64,000 bases of DNA from Candidatus Martarchaeota archaeon (GTDB taxonomy: Archaea; Micrarchaeota; Micrarchaeia; Micrarchaeales; Micrarchaeaceae): assembly GCA_023485545.1 (NCBI GenBank), contig JAMCZI010000028.1:1-64000 (forward strand), in the 5' to 3' direction. This document shows positions 39,547 to 48,757 of this stretch, one piece after another. The first letter of the stretch is position 1, and each line of letters opens with the position of its first letter. The notes under the pieces were generated by a model. That model had not been told where the DNA came from. It searched no databases and saw only the letters and a list, made by a program, of their open reading frames with translations. The position numbers and the translations under genes were made by a program.

Positions 39547-40593
39547 TCACATCGCGAAAACAGGCCTTGACGACCTTATCATCTGCAGGAATATCACCTG
39601 CATCATCAGTATCCCGGCAAGTCCAGCGTAAAGCAGCTGCGGAGTCACGGTAATCAGGGCTATGAACGTCGTAAGTATCGTTATTACTGCTATGCCCATG
39701 CTGGGCATTATGACTCCAAAGAGCATATAGAACATCGCAAGGGCGTTAAGCCTCTGCCCATACGCCTTGAGCTCTATCTCTCTTTCCGATTCCAGCTCGT
39801 TTATTATGCTCTGAAGTGCATCAACTACGTCAGCACCTGCGCGTATGCTCACCGAAGCCTGCATCATTATCCTCCTGAAGGACTTGCTTCTGGTGTCCTC
39901 AACTACCTTGTCTATCGCGTCCTCGAGCGGCGTCTGGAGCTGCACCAATTCTGTTATCTTTGCGAATTCCTTGCTCGCCTCGCCGTAACCTGTGCTGACA
40001 GAAGTCACGGCGTTGTAGAGCGGCATTCCAGACCTGAGCGATATTATGAGGTCCCTGGTCGCGAAGAGTATGTCCCTGTCTATGGTCTTGCTCTTTGCCT
40101 TCTTGCCCTTGCCTCCTGCCACGCTGACGCTTGAATTGAAGCTCATCTGGTATACTATGAAACCTATGCCGAAGCCCATTACCCCGGCAAGCCCAATCGA
40201 CAGGCCTAGCTTTACCATAACCAATGCAATGACCACGCCAAGAACTGCGCCCATCATTATGGACATTATTGCAGCCCTTTTCACGTAGTCGTAGACCGAG
40301 TCCTTTACTCCCTTCTGGCGAAGTGCGGTCTCAAGGCCCTTGTGCTTCTCTATTACTTTCTGTATGTGCTTTTTCCAATACCCTGGGATCTCGACTACCT
40401 GATTCTCCTCCTTCTTGAATATCGGCAGGTCAGATATCCAGCTGCTTTCCTTCCTCTCCTGCCCTTCATTGCCCTTCTTCTCCTCTGGCTTTTGCAGGTT
40501 GAATTTGAATCTTGGCTTGGGCTCAAGCACGACCTCTTTGCCGTTTACGTGCACAACTCTTCGCTTGTCCTTGCCACCGAACATGTTAACCAT
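39547..40593 (-). CDS. Type II secretion F-domain (TadB/FlaJ-like) membrane protein
   Basis: LFATRDLIISLRSGMPLYNAVTSVSTGYGEASKEFAKITELVQLQTPLEDAIDKV. Confidence 0.82.
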   Translation of the reverse strand: MVNMFGGKDKRRVVHVNGKEVVLEPKPRFKFNLQKPEEKKGNEGQERKESSWISDLPIFKKEENQVVEIPGYWKKHIQKVIEKHKGLETALRQKGVKDSVYDYVKRAAIMSIMMGAVLGVVIALVMVKLGLSIGLAGVMGFGIGFIVYQMSFNSSVSVAGGKGKKAKSKTIDRDILFATRDLIISLRSGMPLYNAVTSVSTGYGEASKEFAKITELVQLQTPLEDAIDKVVEDTRSKSFRRIMMQASVSIRAGADVVDALQSIINELESEREIELKAYGQRLNALAMFYMLFGVIMPSMGIAVITILTTFIALITVTPQLLYAGLAGILMMQVIFLQMIRSSRPVFAM

Positions 40594-41290
40594 TCAAATT
40601 GCTTATCGCTCCTATCGCCTCTTCTAGGCGCCTATCCCTGAGAAGCCACAGCGACTGCTCGAGTGCGCTAACCTTGGCGCCGCTCTTCTTCATCCTCTTC
40701 TTCCTGTCATTCACCGTCTTGACTAATGCGTATACCTCTTCCATAACAATCTCGAAGTGATCAGCGTCGAATATGTTCTCCTTCATGCCTTCTATTATCC
40801 TCTCCAGCTCGGCTATCTGGTCTGACATTGACAGGCTGGGCAGGACCATCTGTTCTACGTCAACTTTCTTTGCGCTCATGTACTTGAATTTCGGCAGGGG
40901 TATCTGCTTCAGCATCTCATCAGAGCCGAGCGTTCCTTCTTCCTGCGCCTTGCCCTCTGCGGCTCCGGGTATGACATTGGAGAGCTGTCCCTGCTCCACG
41001 CCTGATGTGATTATGTGCTGGGACGCAGGTTGCTGATACACCTGCACCGACTCCTTCACAGCGCCTTTCTGCTTGTTGGCTATTATCGAGTCCACTTCCT
41101 CAAGCATATCCAAATAGGTAAAGTTGCCTTTCGGCATAGGTGCCTCTATGATCGGCTTTATTTCAAGCGGCGCCGTAACATTTGCTTTCGTTTCCTTCTC
41201 TGCATCCGCTATGAGGTCTGCCATGGCCCTGTACCCTATCCCGTAAGTTCCACCGCTCTTAGCATCCATCCAATCATCTGAAAAGGTCAT
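40586..41290 (-). CDS. Hypothetical soluble protein in secretion operon
   Basis: Intact frame overlapping both neighbours; mostly helical C-terminus. Confidence 0.6.
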   Translation of the reverse strand: MTFSDDWMDAKSGGTYGIGYRAMADLIADAEKETKANVTAPLEIKPIIEAPMPKGNFTYLDMLEEVDSIIANKQKGAVKESVQVYQQPASQHIITSGVEQGQLSNVIPGAAEGKAQEEGTLGSDEMLKQIPLPKFKYMSAKKVDVEQMVLPSLSMSDQIAELERIIEGMKENIFDADHFEIVMEEVYALVKTVNDRKKRMKKSGAKVSALEQSLWLLRDRRLEEAIGAISNLNG

Positions 41291-42779
41291 CCGAGTAGGC
41301 GAGGTTGCTGTTTACTATGTCCAGCACTTTGCTTTGGTTCTTGTAGTAATTCGCGACAACCAATCCCGCCCTGTCGACGTCGGTTACGTCATTCTTCACC
41401 ATCCAGTTCAGCACAGCCGATTTCTCAGTTATGTCTTGGTCTATCTCCTTCTTTGTAAGGCCAGCATAAAGCGACAGCGTCTCTGAGAGCCTCGTCATCT
41501 CGCTCACCTGCGTGAAGACGTCTTCTCTCACGTCCCACCTATACATGACGCTCGCATCTCCAGTCCTGAGTATCTCGGCGAATTCGAACGTCCTCCTTAT
41601 CCCCTTCGACCTGTGCCTGAACTGGACTATCACCGCGCCGAGAGCGTTTATGACTATCTTCGGCACGTTTATTGGGGGGTTTGTCATCCTGATTATTGTA
41701 TCCTGCGCGTTATCTGCGTGGACGGTGCCATACACAGAGTGACCTGTATGGATTGCCTCGAAAAGCGTCTCTGCGTCCTTTACGGTCCTGATTTCTCCTA
41801 TCATCACCACGTCGGGCCTCTGCCTGAGCGCGTTTATCATGAGATCATAAAGAGACACGGCTCCTTTTCCTTCAGGGTTGGGCGATCTGGTGAGCATTTG
41901 CAGCCACTGCAGGAAGCTCGGTAGCGAAAGTTCCCTTGTTTCTTCTACCGATATTATCCTCCTGCTCGGCGGCAGGAATATGCTCATAGCATTAAGGAAG
42001 CTGGTCTTTCCGCTTGCGGTTCCTCCTGCGACAAGAAGGCTTATTTCGTTTTGTATACAGAGCCAAACAGTTGCGGCTATCGGTGCACTTATCGTGCCGG
42101 ATTTCATCAGCCCGGTCATTGTCCAGGGGTTCTTGGAGAACTTTCTTATCGTGAGCGTGTTGCCGTTCTGCGATATCGGGAACAGCGTAGCGTTGACTCT
42201 AGATCCATCGCTCAATTCGGCGTCCATCAGCGGTGCCAGGTTGTTTATCTCCCTCCCGATGTTCCTGCCTATCTGTTCAGCCTGTTCGTAGATTCCTTCC
42301 TCGCTGTTCGGCTTTATGTTTGTCTTGCACCAGCCCAGTTTTCTGTGGAAAACCCATATGTAGTCGCGTGCACCGTTGACCGTTATCTCCTCGAGGTTCT
42401 CATCGGCAAGCGGTGCCTCAAGGTCGCCCAGCCCAAGCATCATGTTGAGTACGTACGCGTTCAGCAACGATTTTGTCTCAGCATCCGTACCTGGGAGGTA
42501 CCTGTCTATGAGCACGCTGCTTGCCTCGAGGTATTTCTGGTTGAGCTTCTCCCTATACTCCTTGTTGCCAAGCTTCTCCGAGTCTACGGGCACTATGGTT
42601 ATGAGTTCTCCTCTTAGCGACATGAGGAGCAGTTTCGTCGCGGATCCTACTCCCGGGAAGGAAACCTCATAGTCTGGTACGAATCCTCCCTTTTCTATTA
42701 TCCTTACCTCTACAGGAAGACCGTGTGCGTCAAGATTGTAATTTGCAAGAACCTTCTCCTCCTTCTCCTCACTTCCCAT
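41274..42779 (-). CDS. Type II/IV secretion ATPase (TadA/GspE/FlaI-like)
   Basis: LVAGGTASGKTSFLNAM Walker A, RIISVEETREL, VMIGEIRTVKDAETLFEAIHTGHSVYGTVHAD. Confidence 0.93.
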   Translation of the reverse strand: MGSEEKEEKVLANYNLDAHGLPVEVRIIEKGGFVPDYEVSFPGVGSATKLLLMSLRGELITIVPVDSEKLGNKEYREKLNQKYLEASSVLIDRYLPGTDAETKSLLNAYVLNMMLGLGDLEAPLADENLEEITVNGARDYIWVFHRKLGWCKTNIKPNSEEGIYEQAEQIGRNIGREINNLAPLMDAELSDGSRVNATLFPISQNGNTLTIRKFSKNPWTMTGLMKSGTISAPIAATVWLCIQNEISLLVAGGTASGKTSFLNAMSIFLPPSRRIISVEETRELSLPSFLQWLQMLTRSPNPEGKGAVSLYDLMINALRQRPDVVMIGEIRTVKDAETLFEAIHTGHSVYGTVHADNAQDTIIRMTNPPINVPKIVINALGAVIVQFRHRSKGIRRTFEFAEILRTGDASVMYRWDVREDVFTQVSEMTRLSETLSLYAGLTKKEIDQDITEKSAVLNWMVKNDVTDVDRAGLVVANYYKNQSKVLDIVNSNLAYSDDLFR

Positions 42780-42830
42780 CCCAATACCCGTTATAACATA
42801 AATCTAAAGATAAAATAAACTTTTGATGCG

Positions 42831-44267
42831 TCATGCCTTTTTATCGCCGGTCTTTTTCATTTCTGGGCCTTCCTTGTCATCAAACTGGAGCTTCTTCTTT
42901 GCATCGCTGACCTTTTCGAATATATCTATGAGTTTCTTCCTGCTGTTCTGCCTTTTCTCGCCTAGCGCGGCAACCGCCTCTGCCTTCTTCTCTATCGGCA
43001 TGTTCTTCATACGCTGCAGGACCGTAACCTGCTCGTGAAGCTTCATTATTTCGCTCTTGGATTTCTTTATCTCCTTTTCTATGTCGGATACTGACCCTTC
43101 AACAGACCTTATCCTAGAATCTATCTCGGCCGCCTTCCCGAAGCCCTCCCTGATTGAAGCCATTTTTGAGTTTATCTCCTCGTATTTTTTGTTGAATACG
43201 GCCCCCTCGACTTCGAATTCCTTGTTAAGCTTTTCATACTTGTCTTTAAAGTTGGACTTGGCGTCGTTGAGCTCCTTCAGCACCATGTCCTTGTGCTTCT
43301 TGAAGTTCTCCACCTCCTTGAGCGTCTCCTTTGCGGACTTCGCATCCTTCTCTATATCCTTGTAAGTCTTCTCCAATCCTGCGCGGTACGCCGACAGGTC
43401 CTTGCTCATGACCTCATTCGCTTCTTTTATCTGCCTTTTTATCTCGTTAGCCCTCTGCGTTATCTCCTTGTCAATTGCCTCCAGCTCGACGTCCTTCCCC
43501 TTGTGTATTTCGACAAGCGTCTTCTCTATATCCTGTGCTCCCTTTATCGTCTTTGCTATTGCATCGTTTATGCCTGCAGATCTAACATTGAATTCATCCG
43601 ATGAGAAATAGCTGATCTTCGCCAGAGTTTCATCAATTCTCGCAGAGATCTCAGTATACACCCTCTCGGAACTCTTGCGCGTGTTCTCCATCTCATTTTT
43701 CTCGTGCTCTATGCTCTTGTAAGCCTTGTCAATCTCATCAAAGATCTTGTGCACGTCCGGAAGAACCTTGGAATAAACTTCGGTAGCTTTCTTGGCGTCT
43801 TCCCTAATGGCTGTAAGGTCCTTGTTGAATTTGTCCAGCTCTATCGCCTGCGATGAAAGAAGCGAGTCCTCTGATTCCAGCTGCATCTCGACCTTCTTTT
43901 GCATCGTCTCCTCTTCCTCTGCAGAGCGCTTCTCGAGCTCCACATACATCTTACCGACTGCGTATGAGATCTTCACGAGCCTGCCGTTCTCCAGCACCTT
44001 AGCCCATCCCTCTATTATGTTCGGCGCCACGCCTATTGAGGATGCCACTGTCGTTATATCGCTCTTTCCGTGCTTCTTTATGTATTCGTAGAGTGCGTCT
44101 ATCTTCGTGGTTGCTTGGTCGTCTTCTCCGGGCACTGGCGTTTCCTTCTTCTCTTCCGCCGCAGCGCTATCCTGCCCAGGCTGCTGTGACTCTTGCGCCT
44201 TAGGCGGAGCATTGGCGTCTTTGCCTTGTTCCGCTGTATTAGCTTCTTCTGCTATTGTAACACCCAA
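42831..44267 (-). CDS. Winged-helix plus long coiled-coil protein
   Basis: DALYEYIKKHGKSDITTVASSIGVAPNIIEGWAKVLENGRLVKI then about 300 aa of charged coiled coil. Confidence 0.65.
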   Translation of the reverse strand: MGVTIAEEANTAEQGKDANAPPKAQESQQPGQDSAAAEEKKETPVPGEDDQATTKIDALYEYIKKHGKSDITTVASSIGVAPNIIEGWAKVLENGRLVKISYAVGKMYVELEKRSAEEEETMQKKVEMQLESEDSLLSSQAIELDKFNKDLTAIREDAKKATEVYSKVLPDVHKIFDEIDKAYKSIEHEKNEMENTRKSSERVYTEISARIDETLAKISYFSSDEFNVRSAGINDAIAKTIKGAQDIEKTLVEIHKGKDVELEAIDKEITQRANEIKRQIKEANEVMSKDLSAYRAGLEKTYKDIEKDAKSAKETLKEVENFKKHKDMVLKELNDAKSNFKDKYEKLNKEFEVEGAVFNKKYEEINSKMASIREGFGKAAEIDSRIRSVEGSVSDIEKEIKKSKSEIMKLHEQVTVLQRMKNMPIEKKAEAVAALGEKRQNSRKKLIDIFEKVSDAKKKLQFDDKEGPEMKKTGDKKA

Positions 44268-44384
44268 ACTGGTACGATATGGGATACGGAATAAATGCTT
44301 AAATACCTACTTTCAACAAAGCGGACAACGCGTGGTACAAGCGGCAGCCTGCGTGCGCATTTGCATAACAATCTTTTTATTGTT

Positions 44385-44436
44385 TTAGATTAAAAATAAA
44401 CTAGCTTAATTAAAATTTAGTTTATATTAAATCTAA
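44385..44436. promoter_or_regulatory. Operator-like inverted repeat upstream of PadR/ABC operon
   Basis: TTAGATTAAAAATAAACTA-N14-TAGTTTATATTAAATCTAA; arms complementary at 17/19 positions; 17 bp before ATG. Confidence 0.7.
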
Positions 44437-44453
44437 GAGCAGTGGTAATTTTT

Positions 44454-44834
44454 ATGCCAAAAGGCGATGCGAGCAATGTAGACGACGGAATGAAGTACTA
44501 CATGACCAAGGACATGTACCACCTCATAATGAAGCTTGTCATACTGGGCAAGATAAAGAAGGGAGGCAGCAGCATATACGCCTACGAACTGATAAACCAC
44601 GTGGCACAGCACGTCCCAAAATACAGGAAGGGAAAGATGGCGATAAAGAATGACATCTACAACACGCTCTCCAAGTTCGAACTGCTCGGCTACGTGAACC
44701 AGCAGAAAAAGCTCTCTGGGGGCAAGATAAAGAACTTCTACACCCTGACCAAGAAAGGGGAGAAATCTTTATCGGAATCAAAGAAGATACTGAAGGATGC
44801 GATGAAAAATGTCGCAAAGCAGCTCGAGGGATGA
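44454..44834 (+). CDS. PadR-like transcriptional regulator
   Basis: YAYELINHV..YNTLSKFELLGYVNQQ..KNFYTLTKKGEKSLSESKKIL; directly upstream of ABC genes. Confidence 0.8.
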   Translation: MPKGDASNVDDGMKYYMTKDMYHLIMKLVILGKIKKGGSSIYAYELINHVAQHVPKYRKGKMAIKNDIYNTLSKFELLGYVNQQKKLSGGKIKNFYTLTKKGEKSLSESKKILKDAMKNVAKQLEG

Positions 44835-44836
44835 TT

Positions 44837-45826
44837 ATGGCAAATTCGGTGGAGATATTCAATCTTACAAAGAAGTTCGGCGACTTTACCGCTGTCAACA
44901 AGATGAATCTCTCGATAAAGAAGGGCGAGATATTCGGGCTTCTCGGGCCGAACGGCGCGGGAAAGACAACAACAATAAGCATGCTTCTTGGCATAGTAAA
45001 GCCTACCTCTGGCCGCATAACAATAGAGGGGCTTGACGCAGAGAAGGCTTCCTCCGCTGTGAAGCAGGTCGTAGGATTTATGGCGCAAGAGACAATAGTC
45101 GACAGCGATCTTACTGCCTATGAGAATCTTGAGATTGCAGCCAGGCTTTACCACATGCCGCGACAAGAATGGGCTCCGCGCATACACGAATCCCTGGAAT
45201 GGGCGCAGCTCCTCGAGTTCAAGGACAAGAAGGCTGGCACCTTCTCTGGCGGGATGAAGAGGCGTCTGTATCTGGTGAAATCGATGCTGCACGCACCCAA
45301 ACTCATAGTGCTGGACGAGCCCACCACAGGATTGGACGTGCAGAACCGCGTAGAAATGTGGAAGCAGATAAAGGAGCTCAATAGCAGGGGCGTCACTGTG
45401 ATACTCACAACCCAGTATCTGGAGGAGGCAGACCAGCTGTGCAACCGCATAGCAATAATAGACCACGGCGAGCTGAAGGCTATGGGCACACCTTCTGAGC
45501 TGAAGCGCCTGGTATCAAAGGGCCAGGTGCTTGAGATAATAACTACGCAACAGGAGGCGCAGAAGGTAGCGCAGCTTCTCAAATCGAAATTCGGCATATC
45601 ATCCGATTTCAAGGACGACAAGGTAACTGGGCTGATAGAGGACAATCCGATAGAGAAGCTGCCGCACATACTTAACGAGCTAAAGAAATCGAAATTCACA
45701 GTTGCTGCAGTCAGCATGCACCTCCCCACAATGGATGATGTCTTCATAAAGCTGACGGGATCCAACATAAGGGACAAGGCAGGGGAATTCCAGTCAGACA
45801 GGAATGCGCTCCTTACTATGAGGTGA
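44837..45826 (+). CDS. ABC transporter ATP-binding protein
   Basis: GLLGPNGAGKTTTISML, FSGGMKRRLYLVKSML, LIVLDEPTTGLD. Confidence 0.95.
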   Translation: MANSVEIFNLTKKFGDFTAVNKMNLSIKKGEIFGLLGPNGAGKTTTISMLLGIVKPTSGRITIEGLDAEKASSAVKQVVGFMAQETIVDSDLTAYENLEIAARLYHMPRQEWAPRIHESLEWAQLLEFKDKKAGTFSGGMKRRLYLVKSMLHAPKLIVLDEPTTGLDVQNRVEMWKQIKELNSRGVTVILTTQYLEEADQLCNRIAIIDHGELKAMGTPSELKRLVSKGQVLEIITTQQEAQKVAQLLKSKFGISSDFKDDKVTGLIEDNPIEKLPHILNELKKSKFTVAAVSMHLPTMDDVFIKLTGSNIRDKAGEFQSDRNALLTMR

Positions 45827-45830
45827 TGTA

Positions 45831-46964
45831 ATGAGCTTCGTGGAAGATACTCTTACAATATTCAGGCGCGAGATGCTAGTATTCAAAAGCAACATCAAGA
45901 CCAACATAATCCGTTCAATAATCTTCCCTATAGTGATAATATTTTTCTTTGGCAATATAAATGCCTCATCGTTCAACACCAGCGTAGCAGTGGTGAACTA
46001 CGCCAACAATCCTGCATCATTTGCATTCATAAACGACCTGCAGCACGGCCAGTCGCTATCGGTGGTGAACGTTACGACGCAGCAGAGTGCACTAACACTG
46101 CTTCACAACAGCAAGGTGTCCGCAGTCATTGTCATATTGCCAACCTTCCCGTCAAAAGTTTCCGGCAGCACTTCCGACGTGGATGTATACTACAGCGAGA
46201 GCAATTTCGCAGCAGTCCCCGCGGCGCTTTCTACGATAAGCTCGGTCTCTGAGAGCTTTGCTGTCAATCCGTCCACATTTAGCCAGTCTTTCAACACGCC
46301 TTCAAAGCCTGTGGACTACGGTCTTTCAGAGGTGCTGCTCTACGGCGCAAACACAAACTACAAGACGTTCCTGACCGCTGGAATAATAGCGATGGTTGCG
46401 GCTTTCGGCTCCCTTTTCGGAGGGGGCATATCACTCATAACAGACAGGCAGCTGGGAAACCTAAAGTCATTCCTCCTCTCGCCGATAAGCAAGAATGCAG
46501 TCATACTGGGCAAGGTCCTCTCCGGCACTGTGCAGTCGGTGCTTTACGGTGTGCTTGCGCTGATTGTTGGGCTGATAGCTGGGGCAGGAGTCGCAATGGG
46601 GGCGCTCGGCGTTCTCTGGATAATACTCATAGTGGTAATGATATCGCTGGGCTTCAGCGGCGTTACTATAATACTCGCCTCAAGGATGTCGCAGATACAG
46701 ACATATTCCATACTGGGCAACGTCATAGTGCTTCCGATGTGGTTCCTCTCCGGGGCGTTTTTCCCATCCAGCTCACTTCCGTCGTTCATGCAGCCATTCA
46801 GCACATTCAACCCAATGACATACGCCGTAGCAGGCATGCGCGACGTTATGCTGGTGGGCTACTTCCCTGTCAGCTCCATAATCTTGGATATAGGGGTGCT
46901 TGTCGCATTCCTTGCATTCGGCGTGCTGGCAAGCTTCAAGCTGTTCAAGCCAAATATAAGCTGA
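45831..46964 (+). CDS. ABC-2 type transporter permease
   Basis: Multi-TM; GISLITDRQLGNLKSFLLSPISKNAVILGKVLSG; MWFLSGAFFP. Confidence 0.9.
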   Translation: MSFVEDTLTIFRREMLVFKSNIKTNIIRSIIFPIVIIFFFGNINASSFNTSVAVVNYANNPASFAFINDLQHGQSLSVVNVTTQQSALTLLHNSKVSAVIVILPTFPSKVSGSTSDVDVYYSESNFAAVPAALSTISSVSESFAVNPSTFSQSFNTPSKPVDYGLSEVLLYGANTNYKTFLTAGIIAMVAAFGSLFGGGISLITDRQLGNLKSFLLSPISKNAVILGKVLSGTVQSVLYGVLALIVGLIAGAGVAMGALGVLWIILIVVMISLGFSGVTIILASRMSQIQTYSILGNVIVLPMWFLSGAFFPSSSLPSFMQPFSTFNPMTYAVAGMRDVMLVGYFPVSSIILDIGVLVAFLAFGVLASFKLFKPNIS

Positions 46965-46971
46965 CGATAAA

Positions 46972-48720
46972 ATGTTAAAAGGTGTAAAAATGTGGAAAAC
47001 AAGCAAGGCATTTGCCATGGTGCTGCCGGTGATGGTAGCAATGCTCATGGTCCAGACTGCATACGCACAGTCCGTTAACTCAGGTTCTACAGGCGGTGCC
47101 CCAAGCGGGAGCGGCGCGCTGTCACTCCAGGCTTTAACGCTTTCGCCGCAGTACGTGGTCTCTGGAGAGAATGTGACTGTGTCATTCCAGCTATTCAATT
47201 CCTATTCCGGAACGTTGCAGAACGTGAACCTGCAGCTTGAAGCTTCGAATCCTCTGCTCAACGTATCTCCCTCATACACCAACCTGATAAGCGTCATAGG
47301 GAGCGGAATCTACGGAGGCAGCGGTTTTGACGTATATACATACAAGCTTCACATTCCCCCAACTCTTCCCTCCGGCATATACACGATAGATGTGGTGGCT
47401 ACTTACGAAACATCCGTAAGCAATGGTGTGACCAGCTACGACACCCCCGGGGAATCTGTAATGCCGATAAGCATATACGTCCACGGCAAGCCCGGCATAG
47501 GATTCAGCATAGCTCCCTCTTCGCAGCTGGTGCCCAATTCAGAAGTGCAGTTTGAAGTCAATGCGCACAACTCAGGCACTGGAACTGCATATAACGTCAC
47601 GGCAACAATAGACAACTCCACATATTTCAAGCCTTCCGGCGCTGAAGAGCTTATACTGGGCACCATGGCGGCTGGTGCGTCATACAGCTCCTCCTCATCA
47701 GTATTCGTCGCACGCAACATCACCAACGGCACCCATCGACTTAAGCTGTCGCTCAGCTATCAGGATGAGAACGGGACGTACGTGCATACTAACATCACCG
47801 TGCCCATTGCGGTGCTTCTAAACAGCCCGGACGTTATCGCGGCAGTGCAATCCACTCAGCCCTCACAGCTTTACGTGGGCTCTAATCAGTCTGTTGAGGT
47901 AGCCATCGAGAATGTCGGCAGCGGAACTGCAAGGAATGTCAGCGTCTCATTCAGCAGCGGCAGCGGCGCGATAGTGGGAAGCGCAGCCTCGAGCTTCTTC
48001 ATAAGCTCCCTACAGCCTGGCCAGTCTGTTCCGGAAACGATAACTGTCAGCTCAAACCAGTCAGAACCGAAATCAGTTGCGCATGTATACGCCTTGCTGT
48101 CGTACAACAGTGCAAACTACGCAGGCAACTATTCAAAGGTTGTTCCAATAAACCTGAGCGTATTCCCGTCCGCTGTGTTTAGCATAACCTCGGTGCAGGG
48201 AAGCCTGCAGCCAGGCTCTACCTACAAGCCAGTCACATACACAATAAAGAATGTGGGCAATGAGCCAGCATCGCAGGTATCACTCTCGCTGCAGTCGATA
48301 TACCCAATAACCCCGATATCGGGCAACGCATACATAGACAGCCTTGCGCCCAACCAGAGCACAACTGTAACGTTCTATGTCGATGTTGATTCCAACGGGG
48401 CGGACGGATCCTATCCGGCGACAATATACGAGCAGTGGCGCCAGCCAAATGGGGCCATATCCCAGCAGTTCTCCGGCTCCAACAGCTACTACATGGCAGT
48501 GGGCGGCAAGCAGTACGCCCCATCTGGAACTACTTCAGAAAGCACAGCCGCAAACTATTCCGGCTACATCTATGCCGCAATAGTGGTAGTCTTGGTTGTG
48601 CTTGTGCTCTTCGCAGTTAGCATGCGCTCTAAGCGCTCATCTGGCGCGAAGGTCCAGAAAGCTGCAGAGAGCGAAGGTGCCGAAAGTGAAAGGCACGGTG
48701 GCACAAAAAGGAGGAAGTAA
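46972..48720 (+). CDS. Secreted/anchored CARDB-like repeat protein
   Basis: Signal peptide ending TAYAQS; repeated Ig-like units (VEVAIENVGSGTARNVSVSF, YTIKNVGNEPASQVSLSL); C-terminal TM and basic tail. Confidence 0.75.
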   Translation: MLKGVKMWKTSKAFAMVLPVMVAMLMVQTAYAQSVNSGSTGGAPSGSGALSLQALTLSPQYVVSGENVTVSFQLFNSYSGTLQNVNLQLEASNPLLNVSPSYTNLISVIGSGIYGGSGFDVYTYKLHIPPTLPSGIYTIDVVATYETSVSNGVTSYDTPGESVMPISIYVHGKPGIGFSIAPSSQLVPNSEVQFEVNAHNSGTGTAYNVTATIDNSTYFKPSGAEELILGTMAAGASYSSSSSVFVARNITNGTHRLKLSLSYQDENGTYVHTNITVPIAVLLNSPDVIAAVQSTQPSQLYVGSNQSVEVAIENVGSGTARNVSVSFSSGSGAIVGSAASSFFISSLQPGQSVPETITVSSNQSEPKSVAHVYALLSYNSANYAGNYSKVVPINLSVFPSAVFSITSVQGSLQPGSTYKPVTYTIKNVGNEPASQVSLSLQSIYPITPISGNAYIDSLAPNQSTTVTFYVDVDSNGADGSYPATIYEQWRQPNGAISQQFSGSNSYYMAVGGKQYAPSGTTSESTAANYSGYIYAAIVVVLVVLVLFAVSMRSKRSSGAKVQKAAESEGAESERHGGTKRRK

Positions 48721-48757
48721 TAAAATAGGTGTTATAGCCAGTATTGGTGTGGTATAG

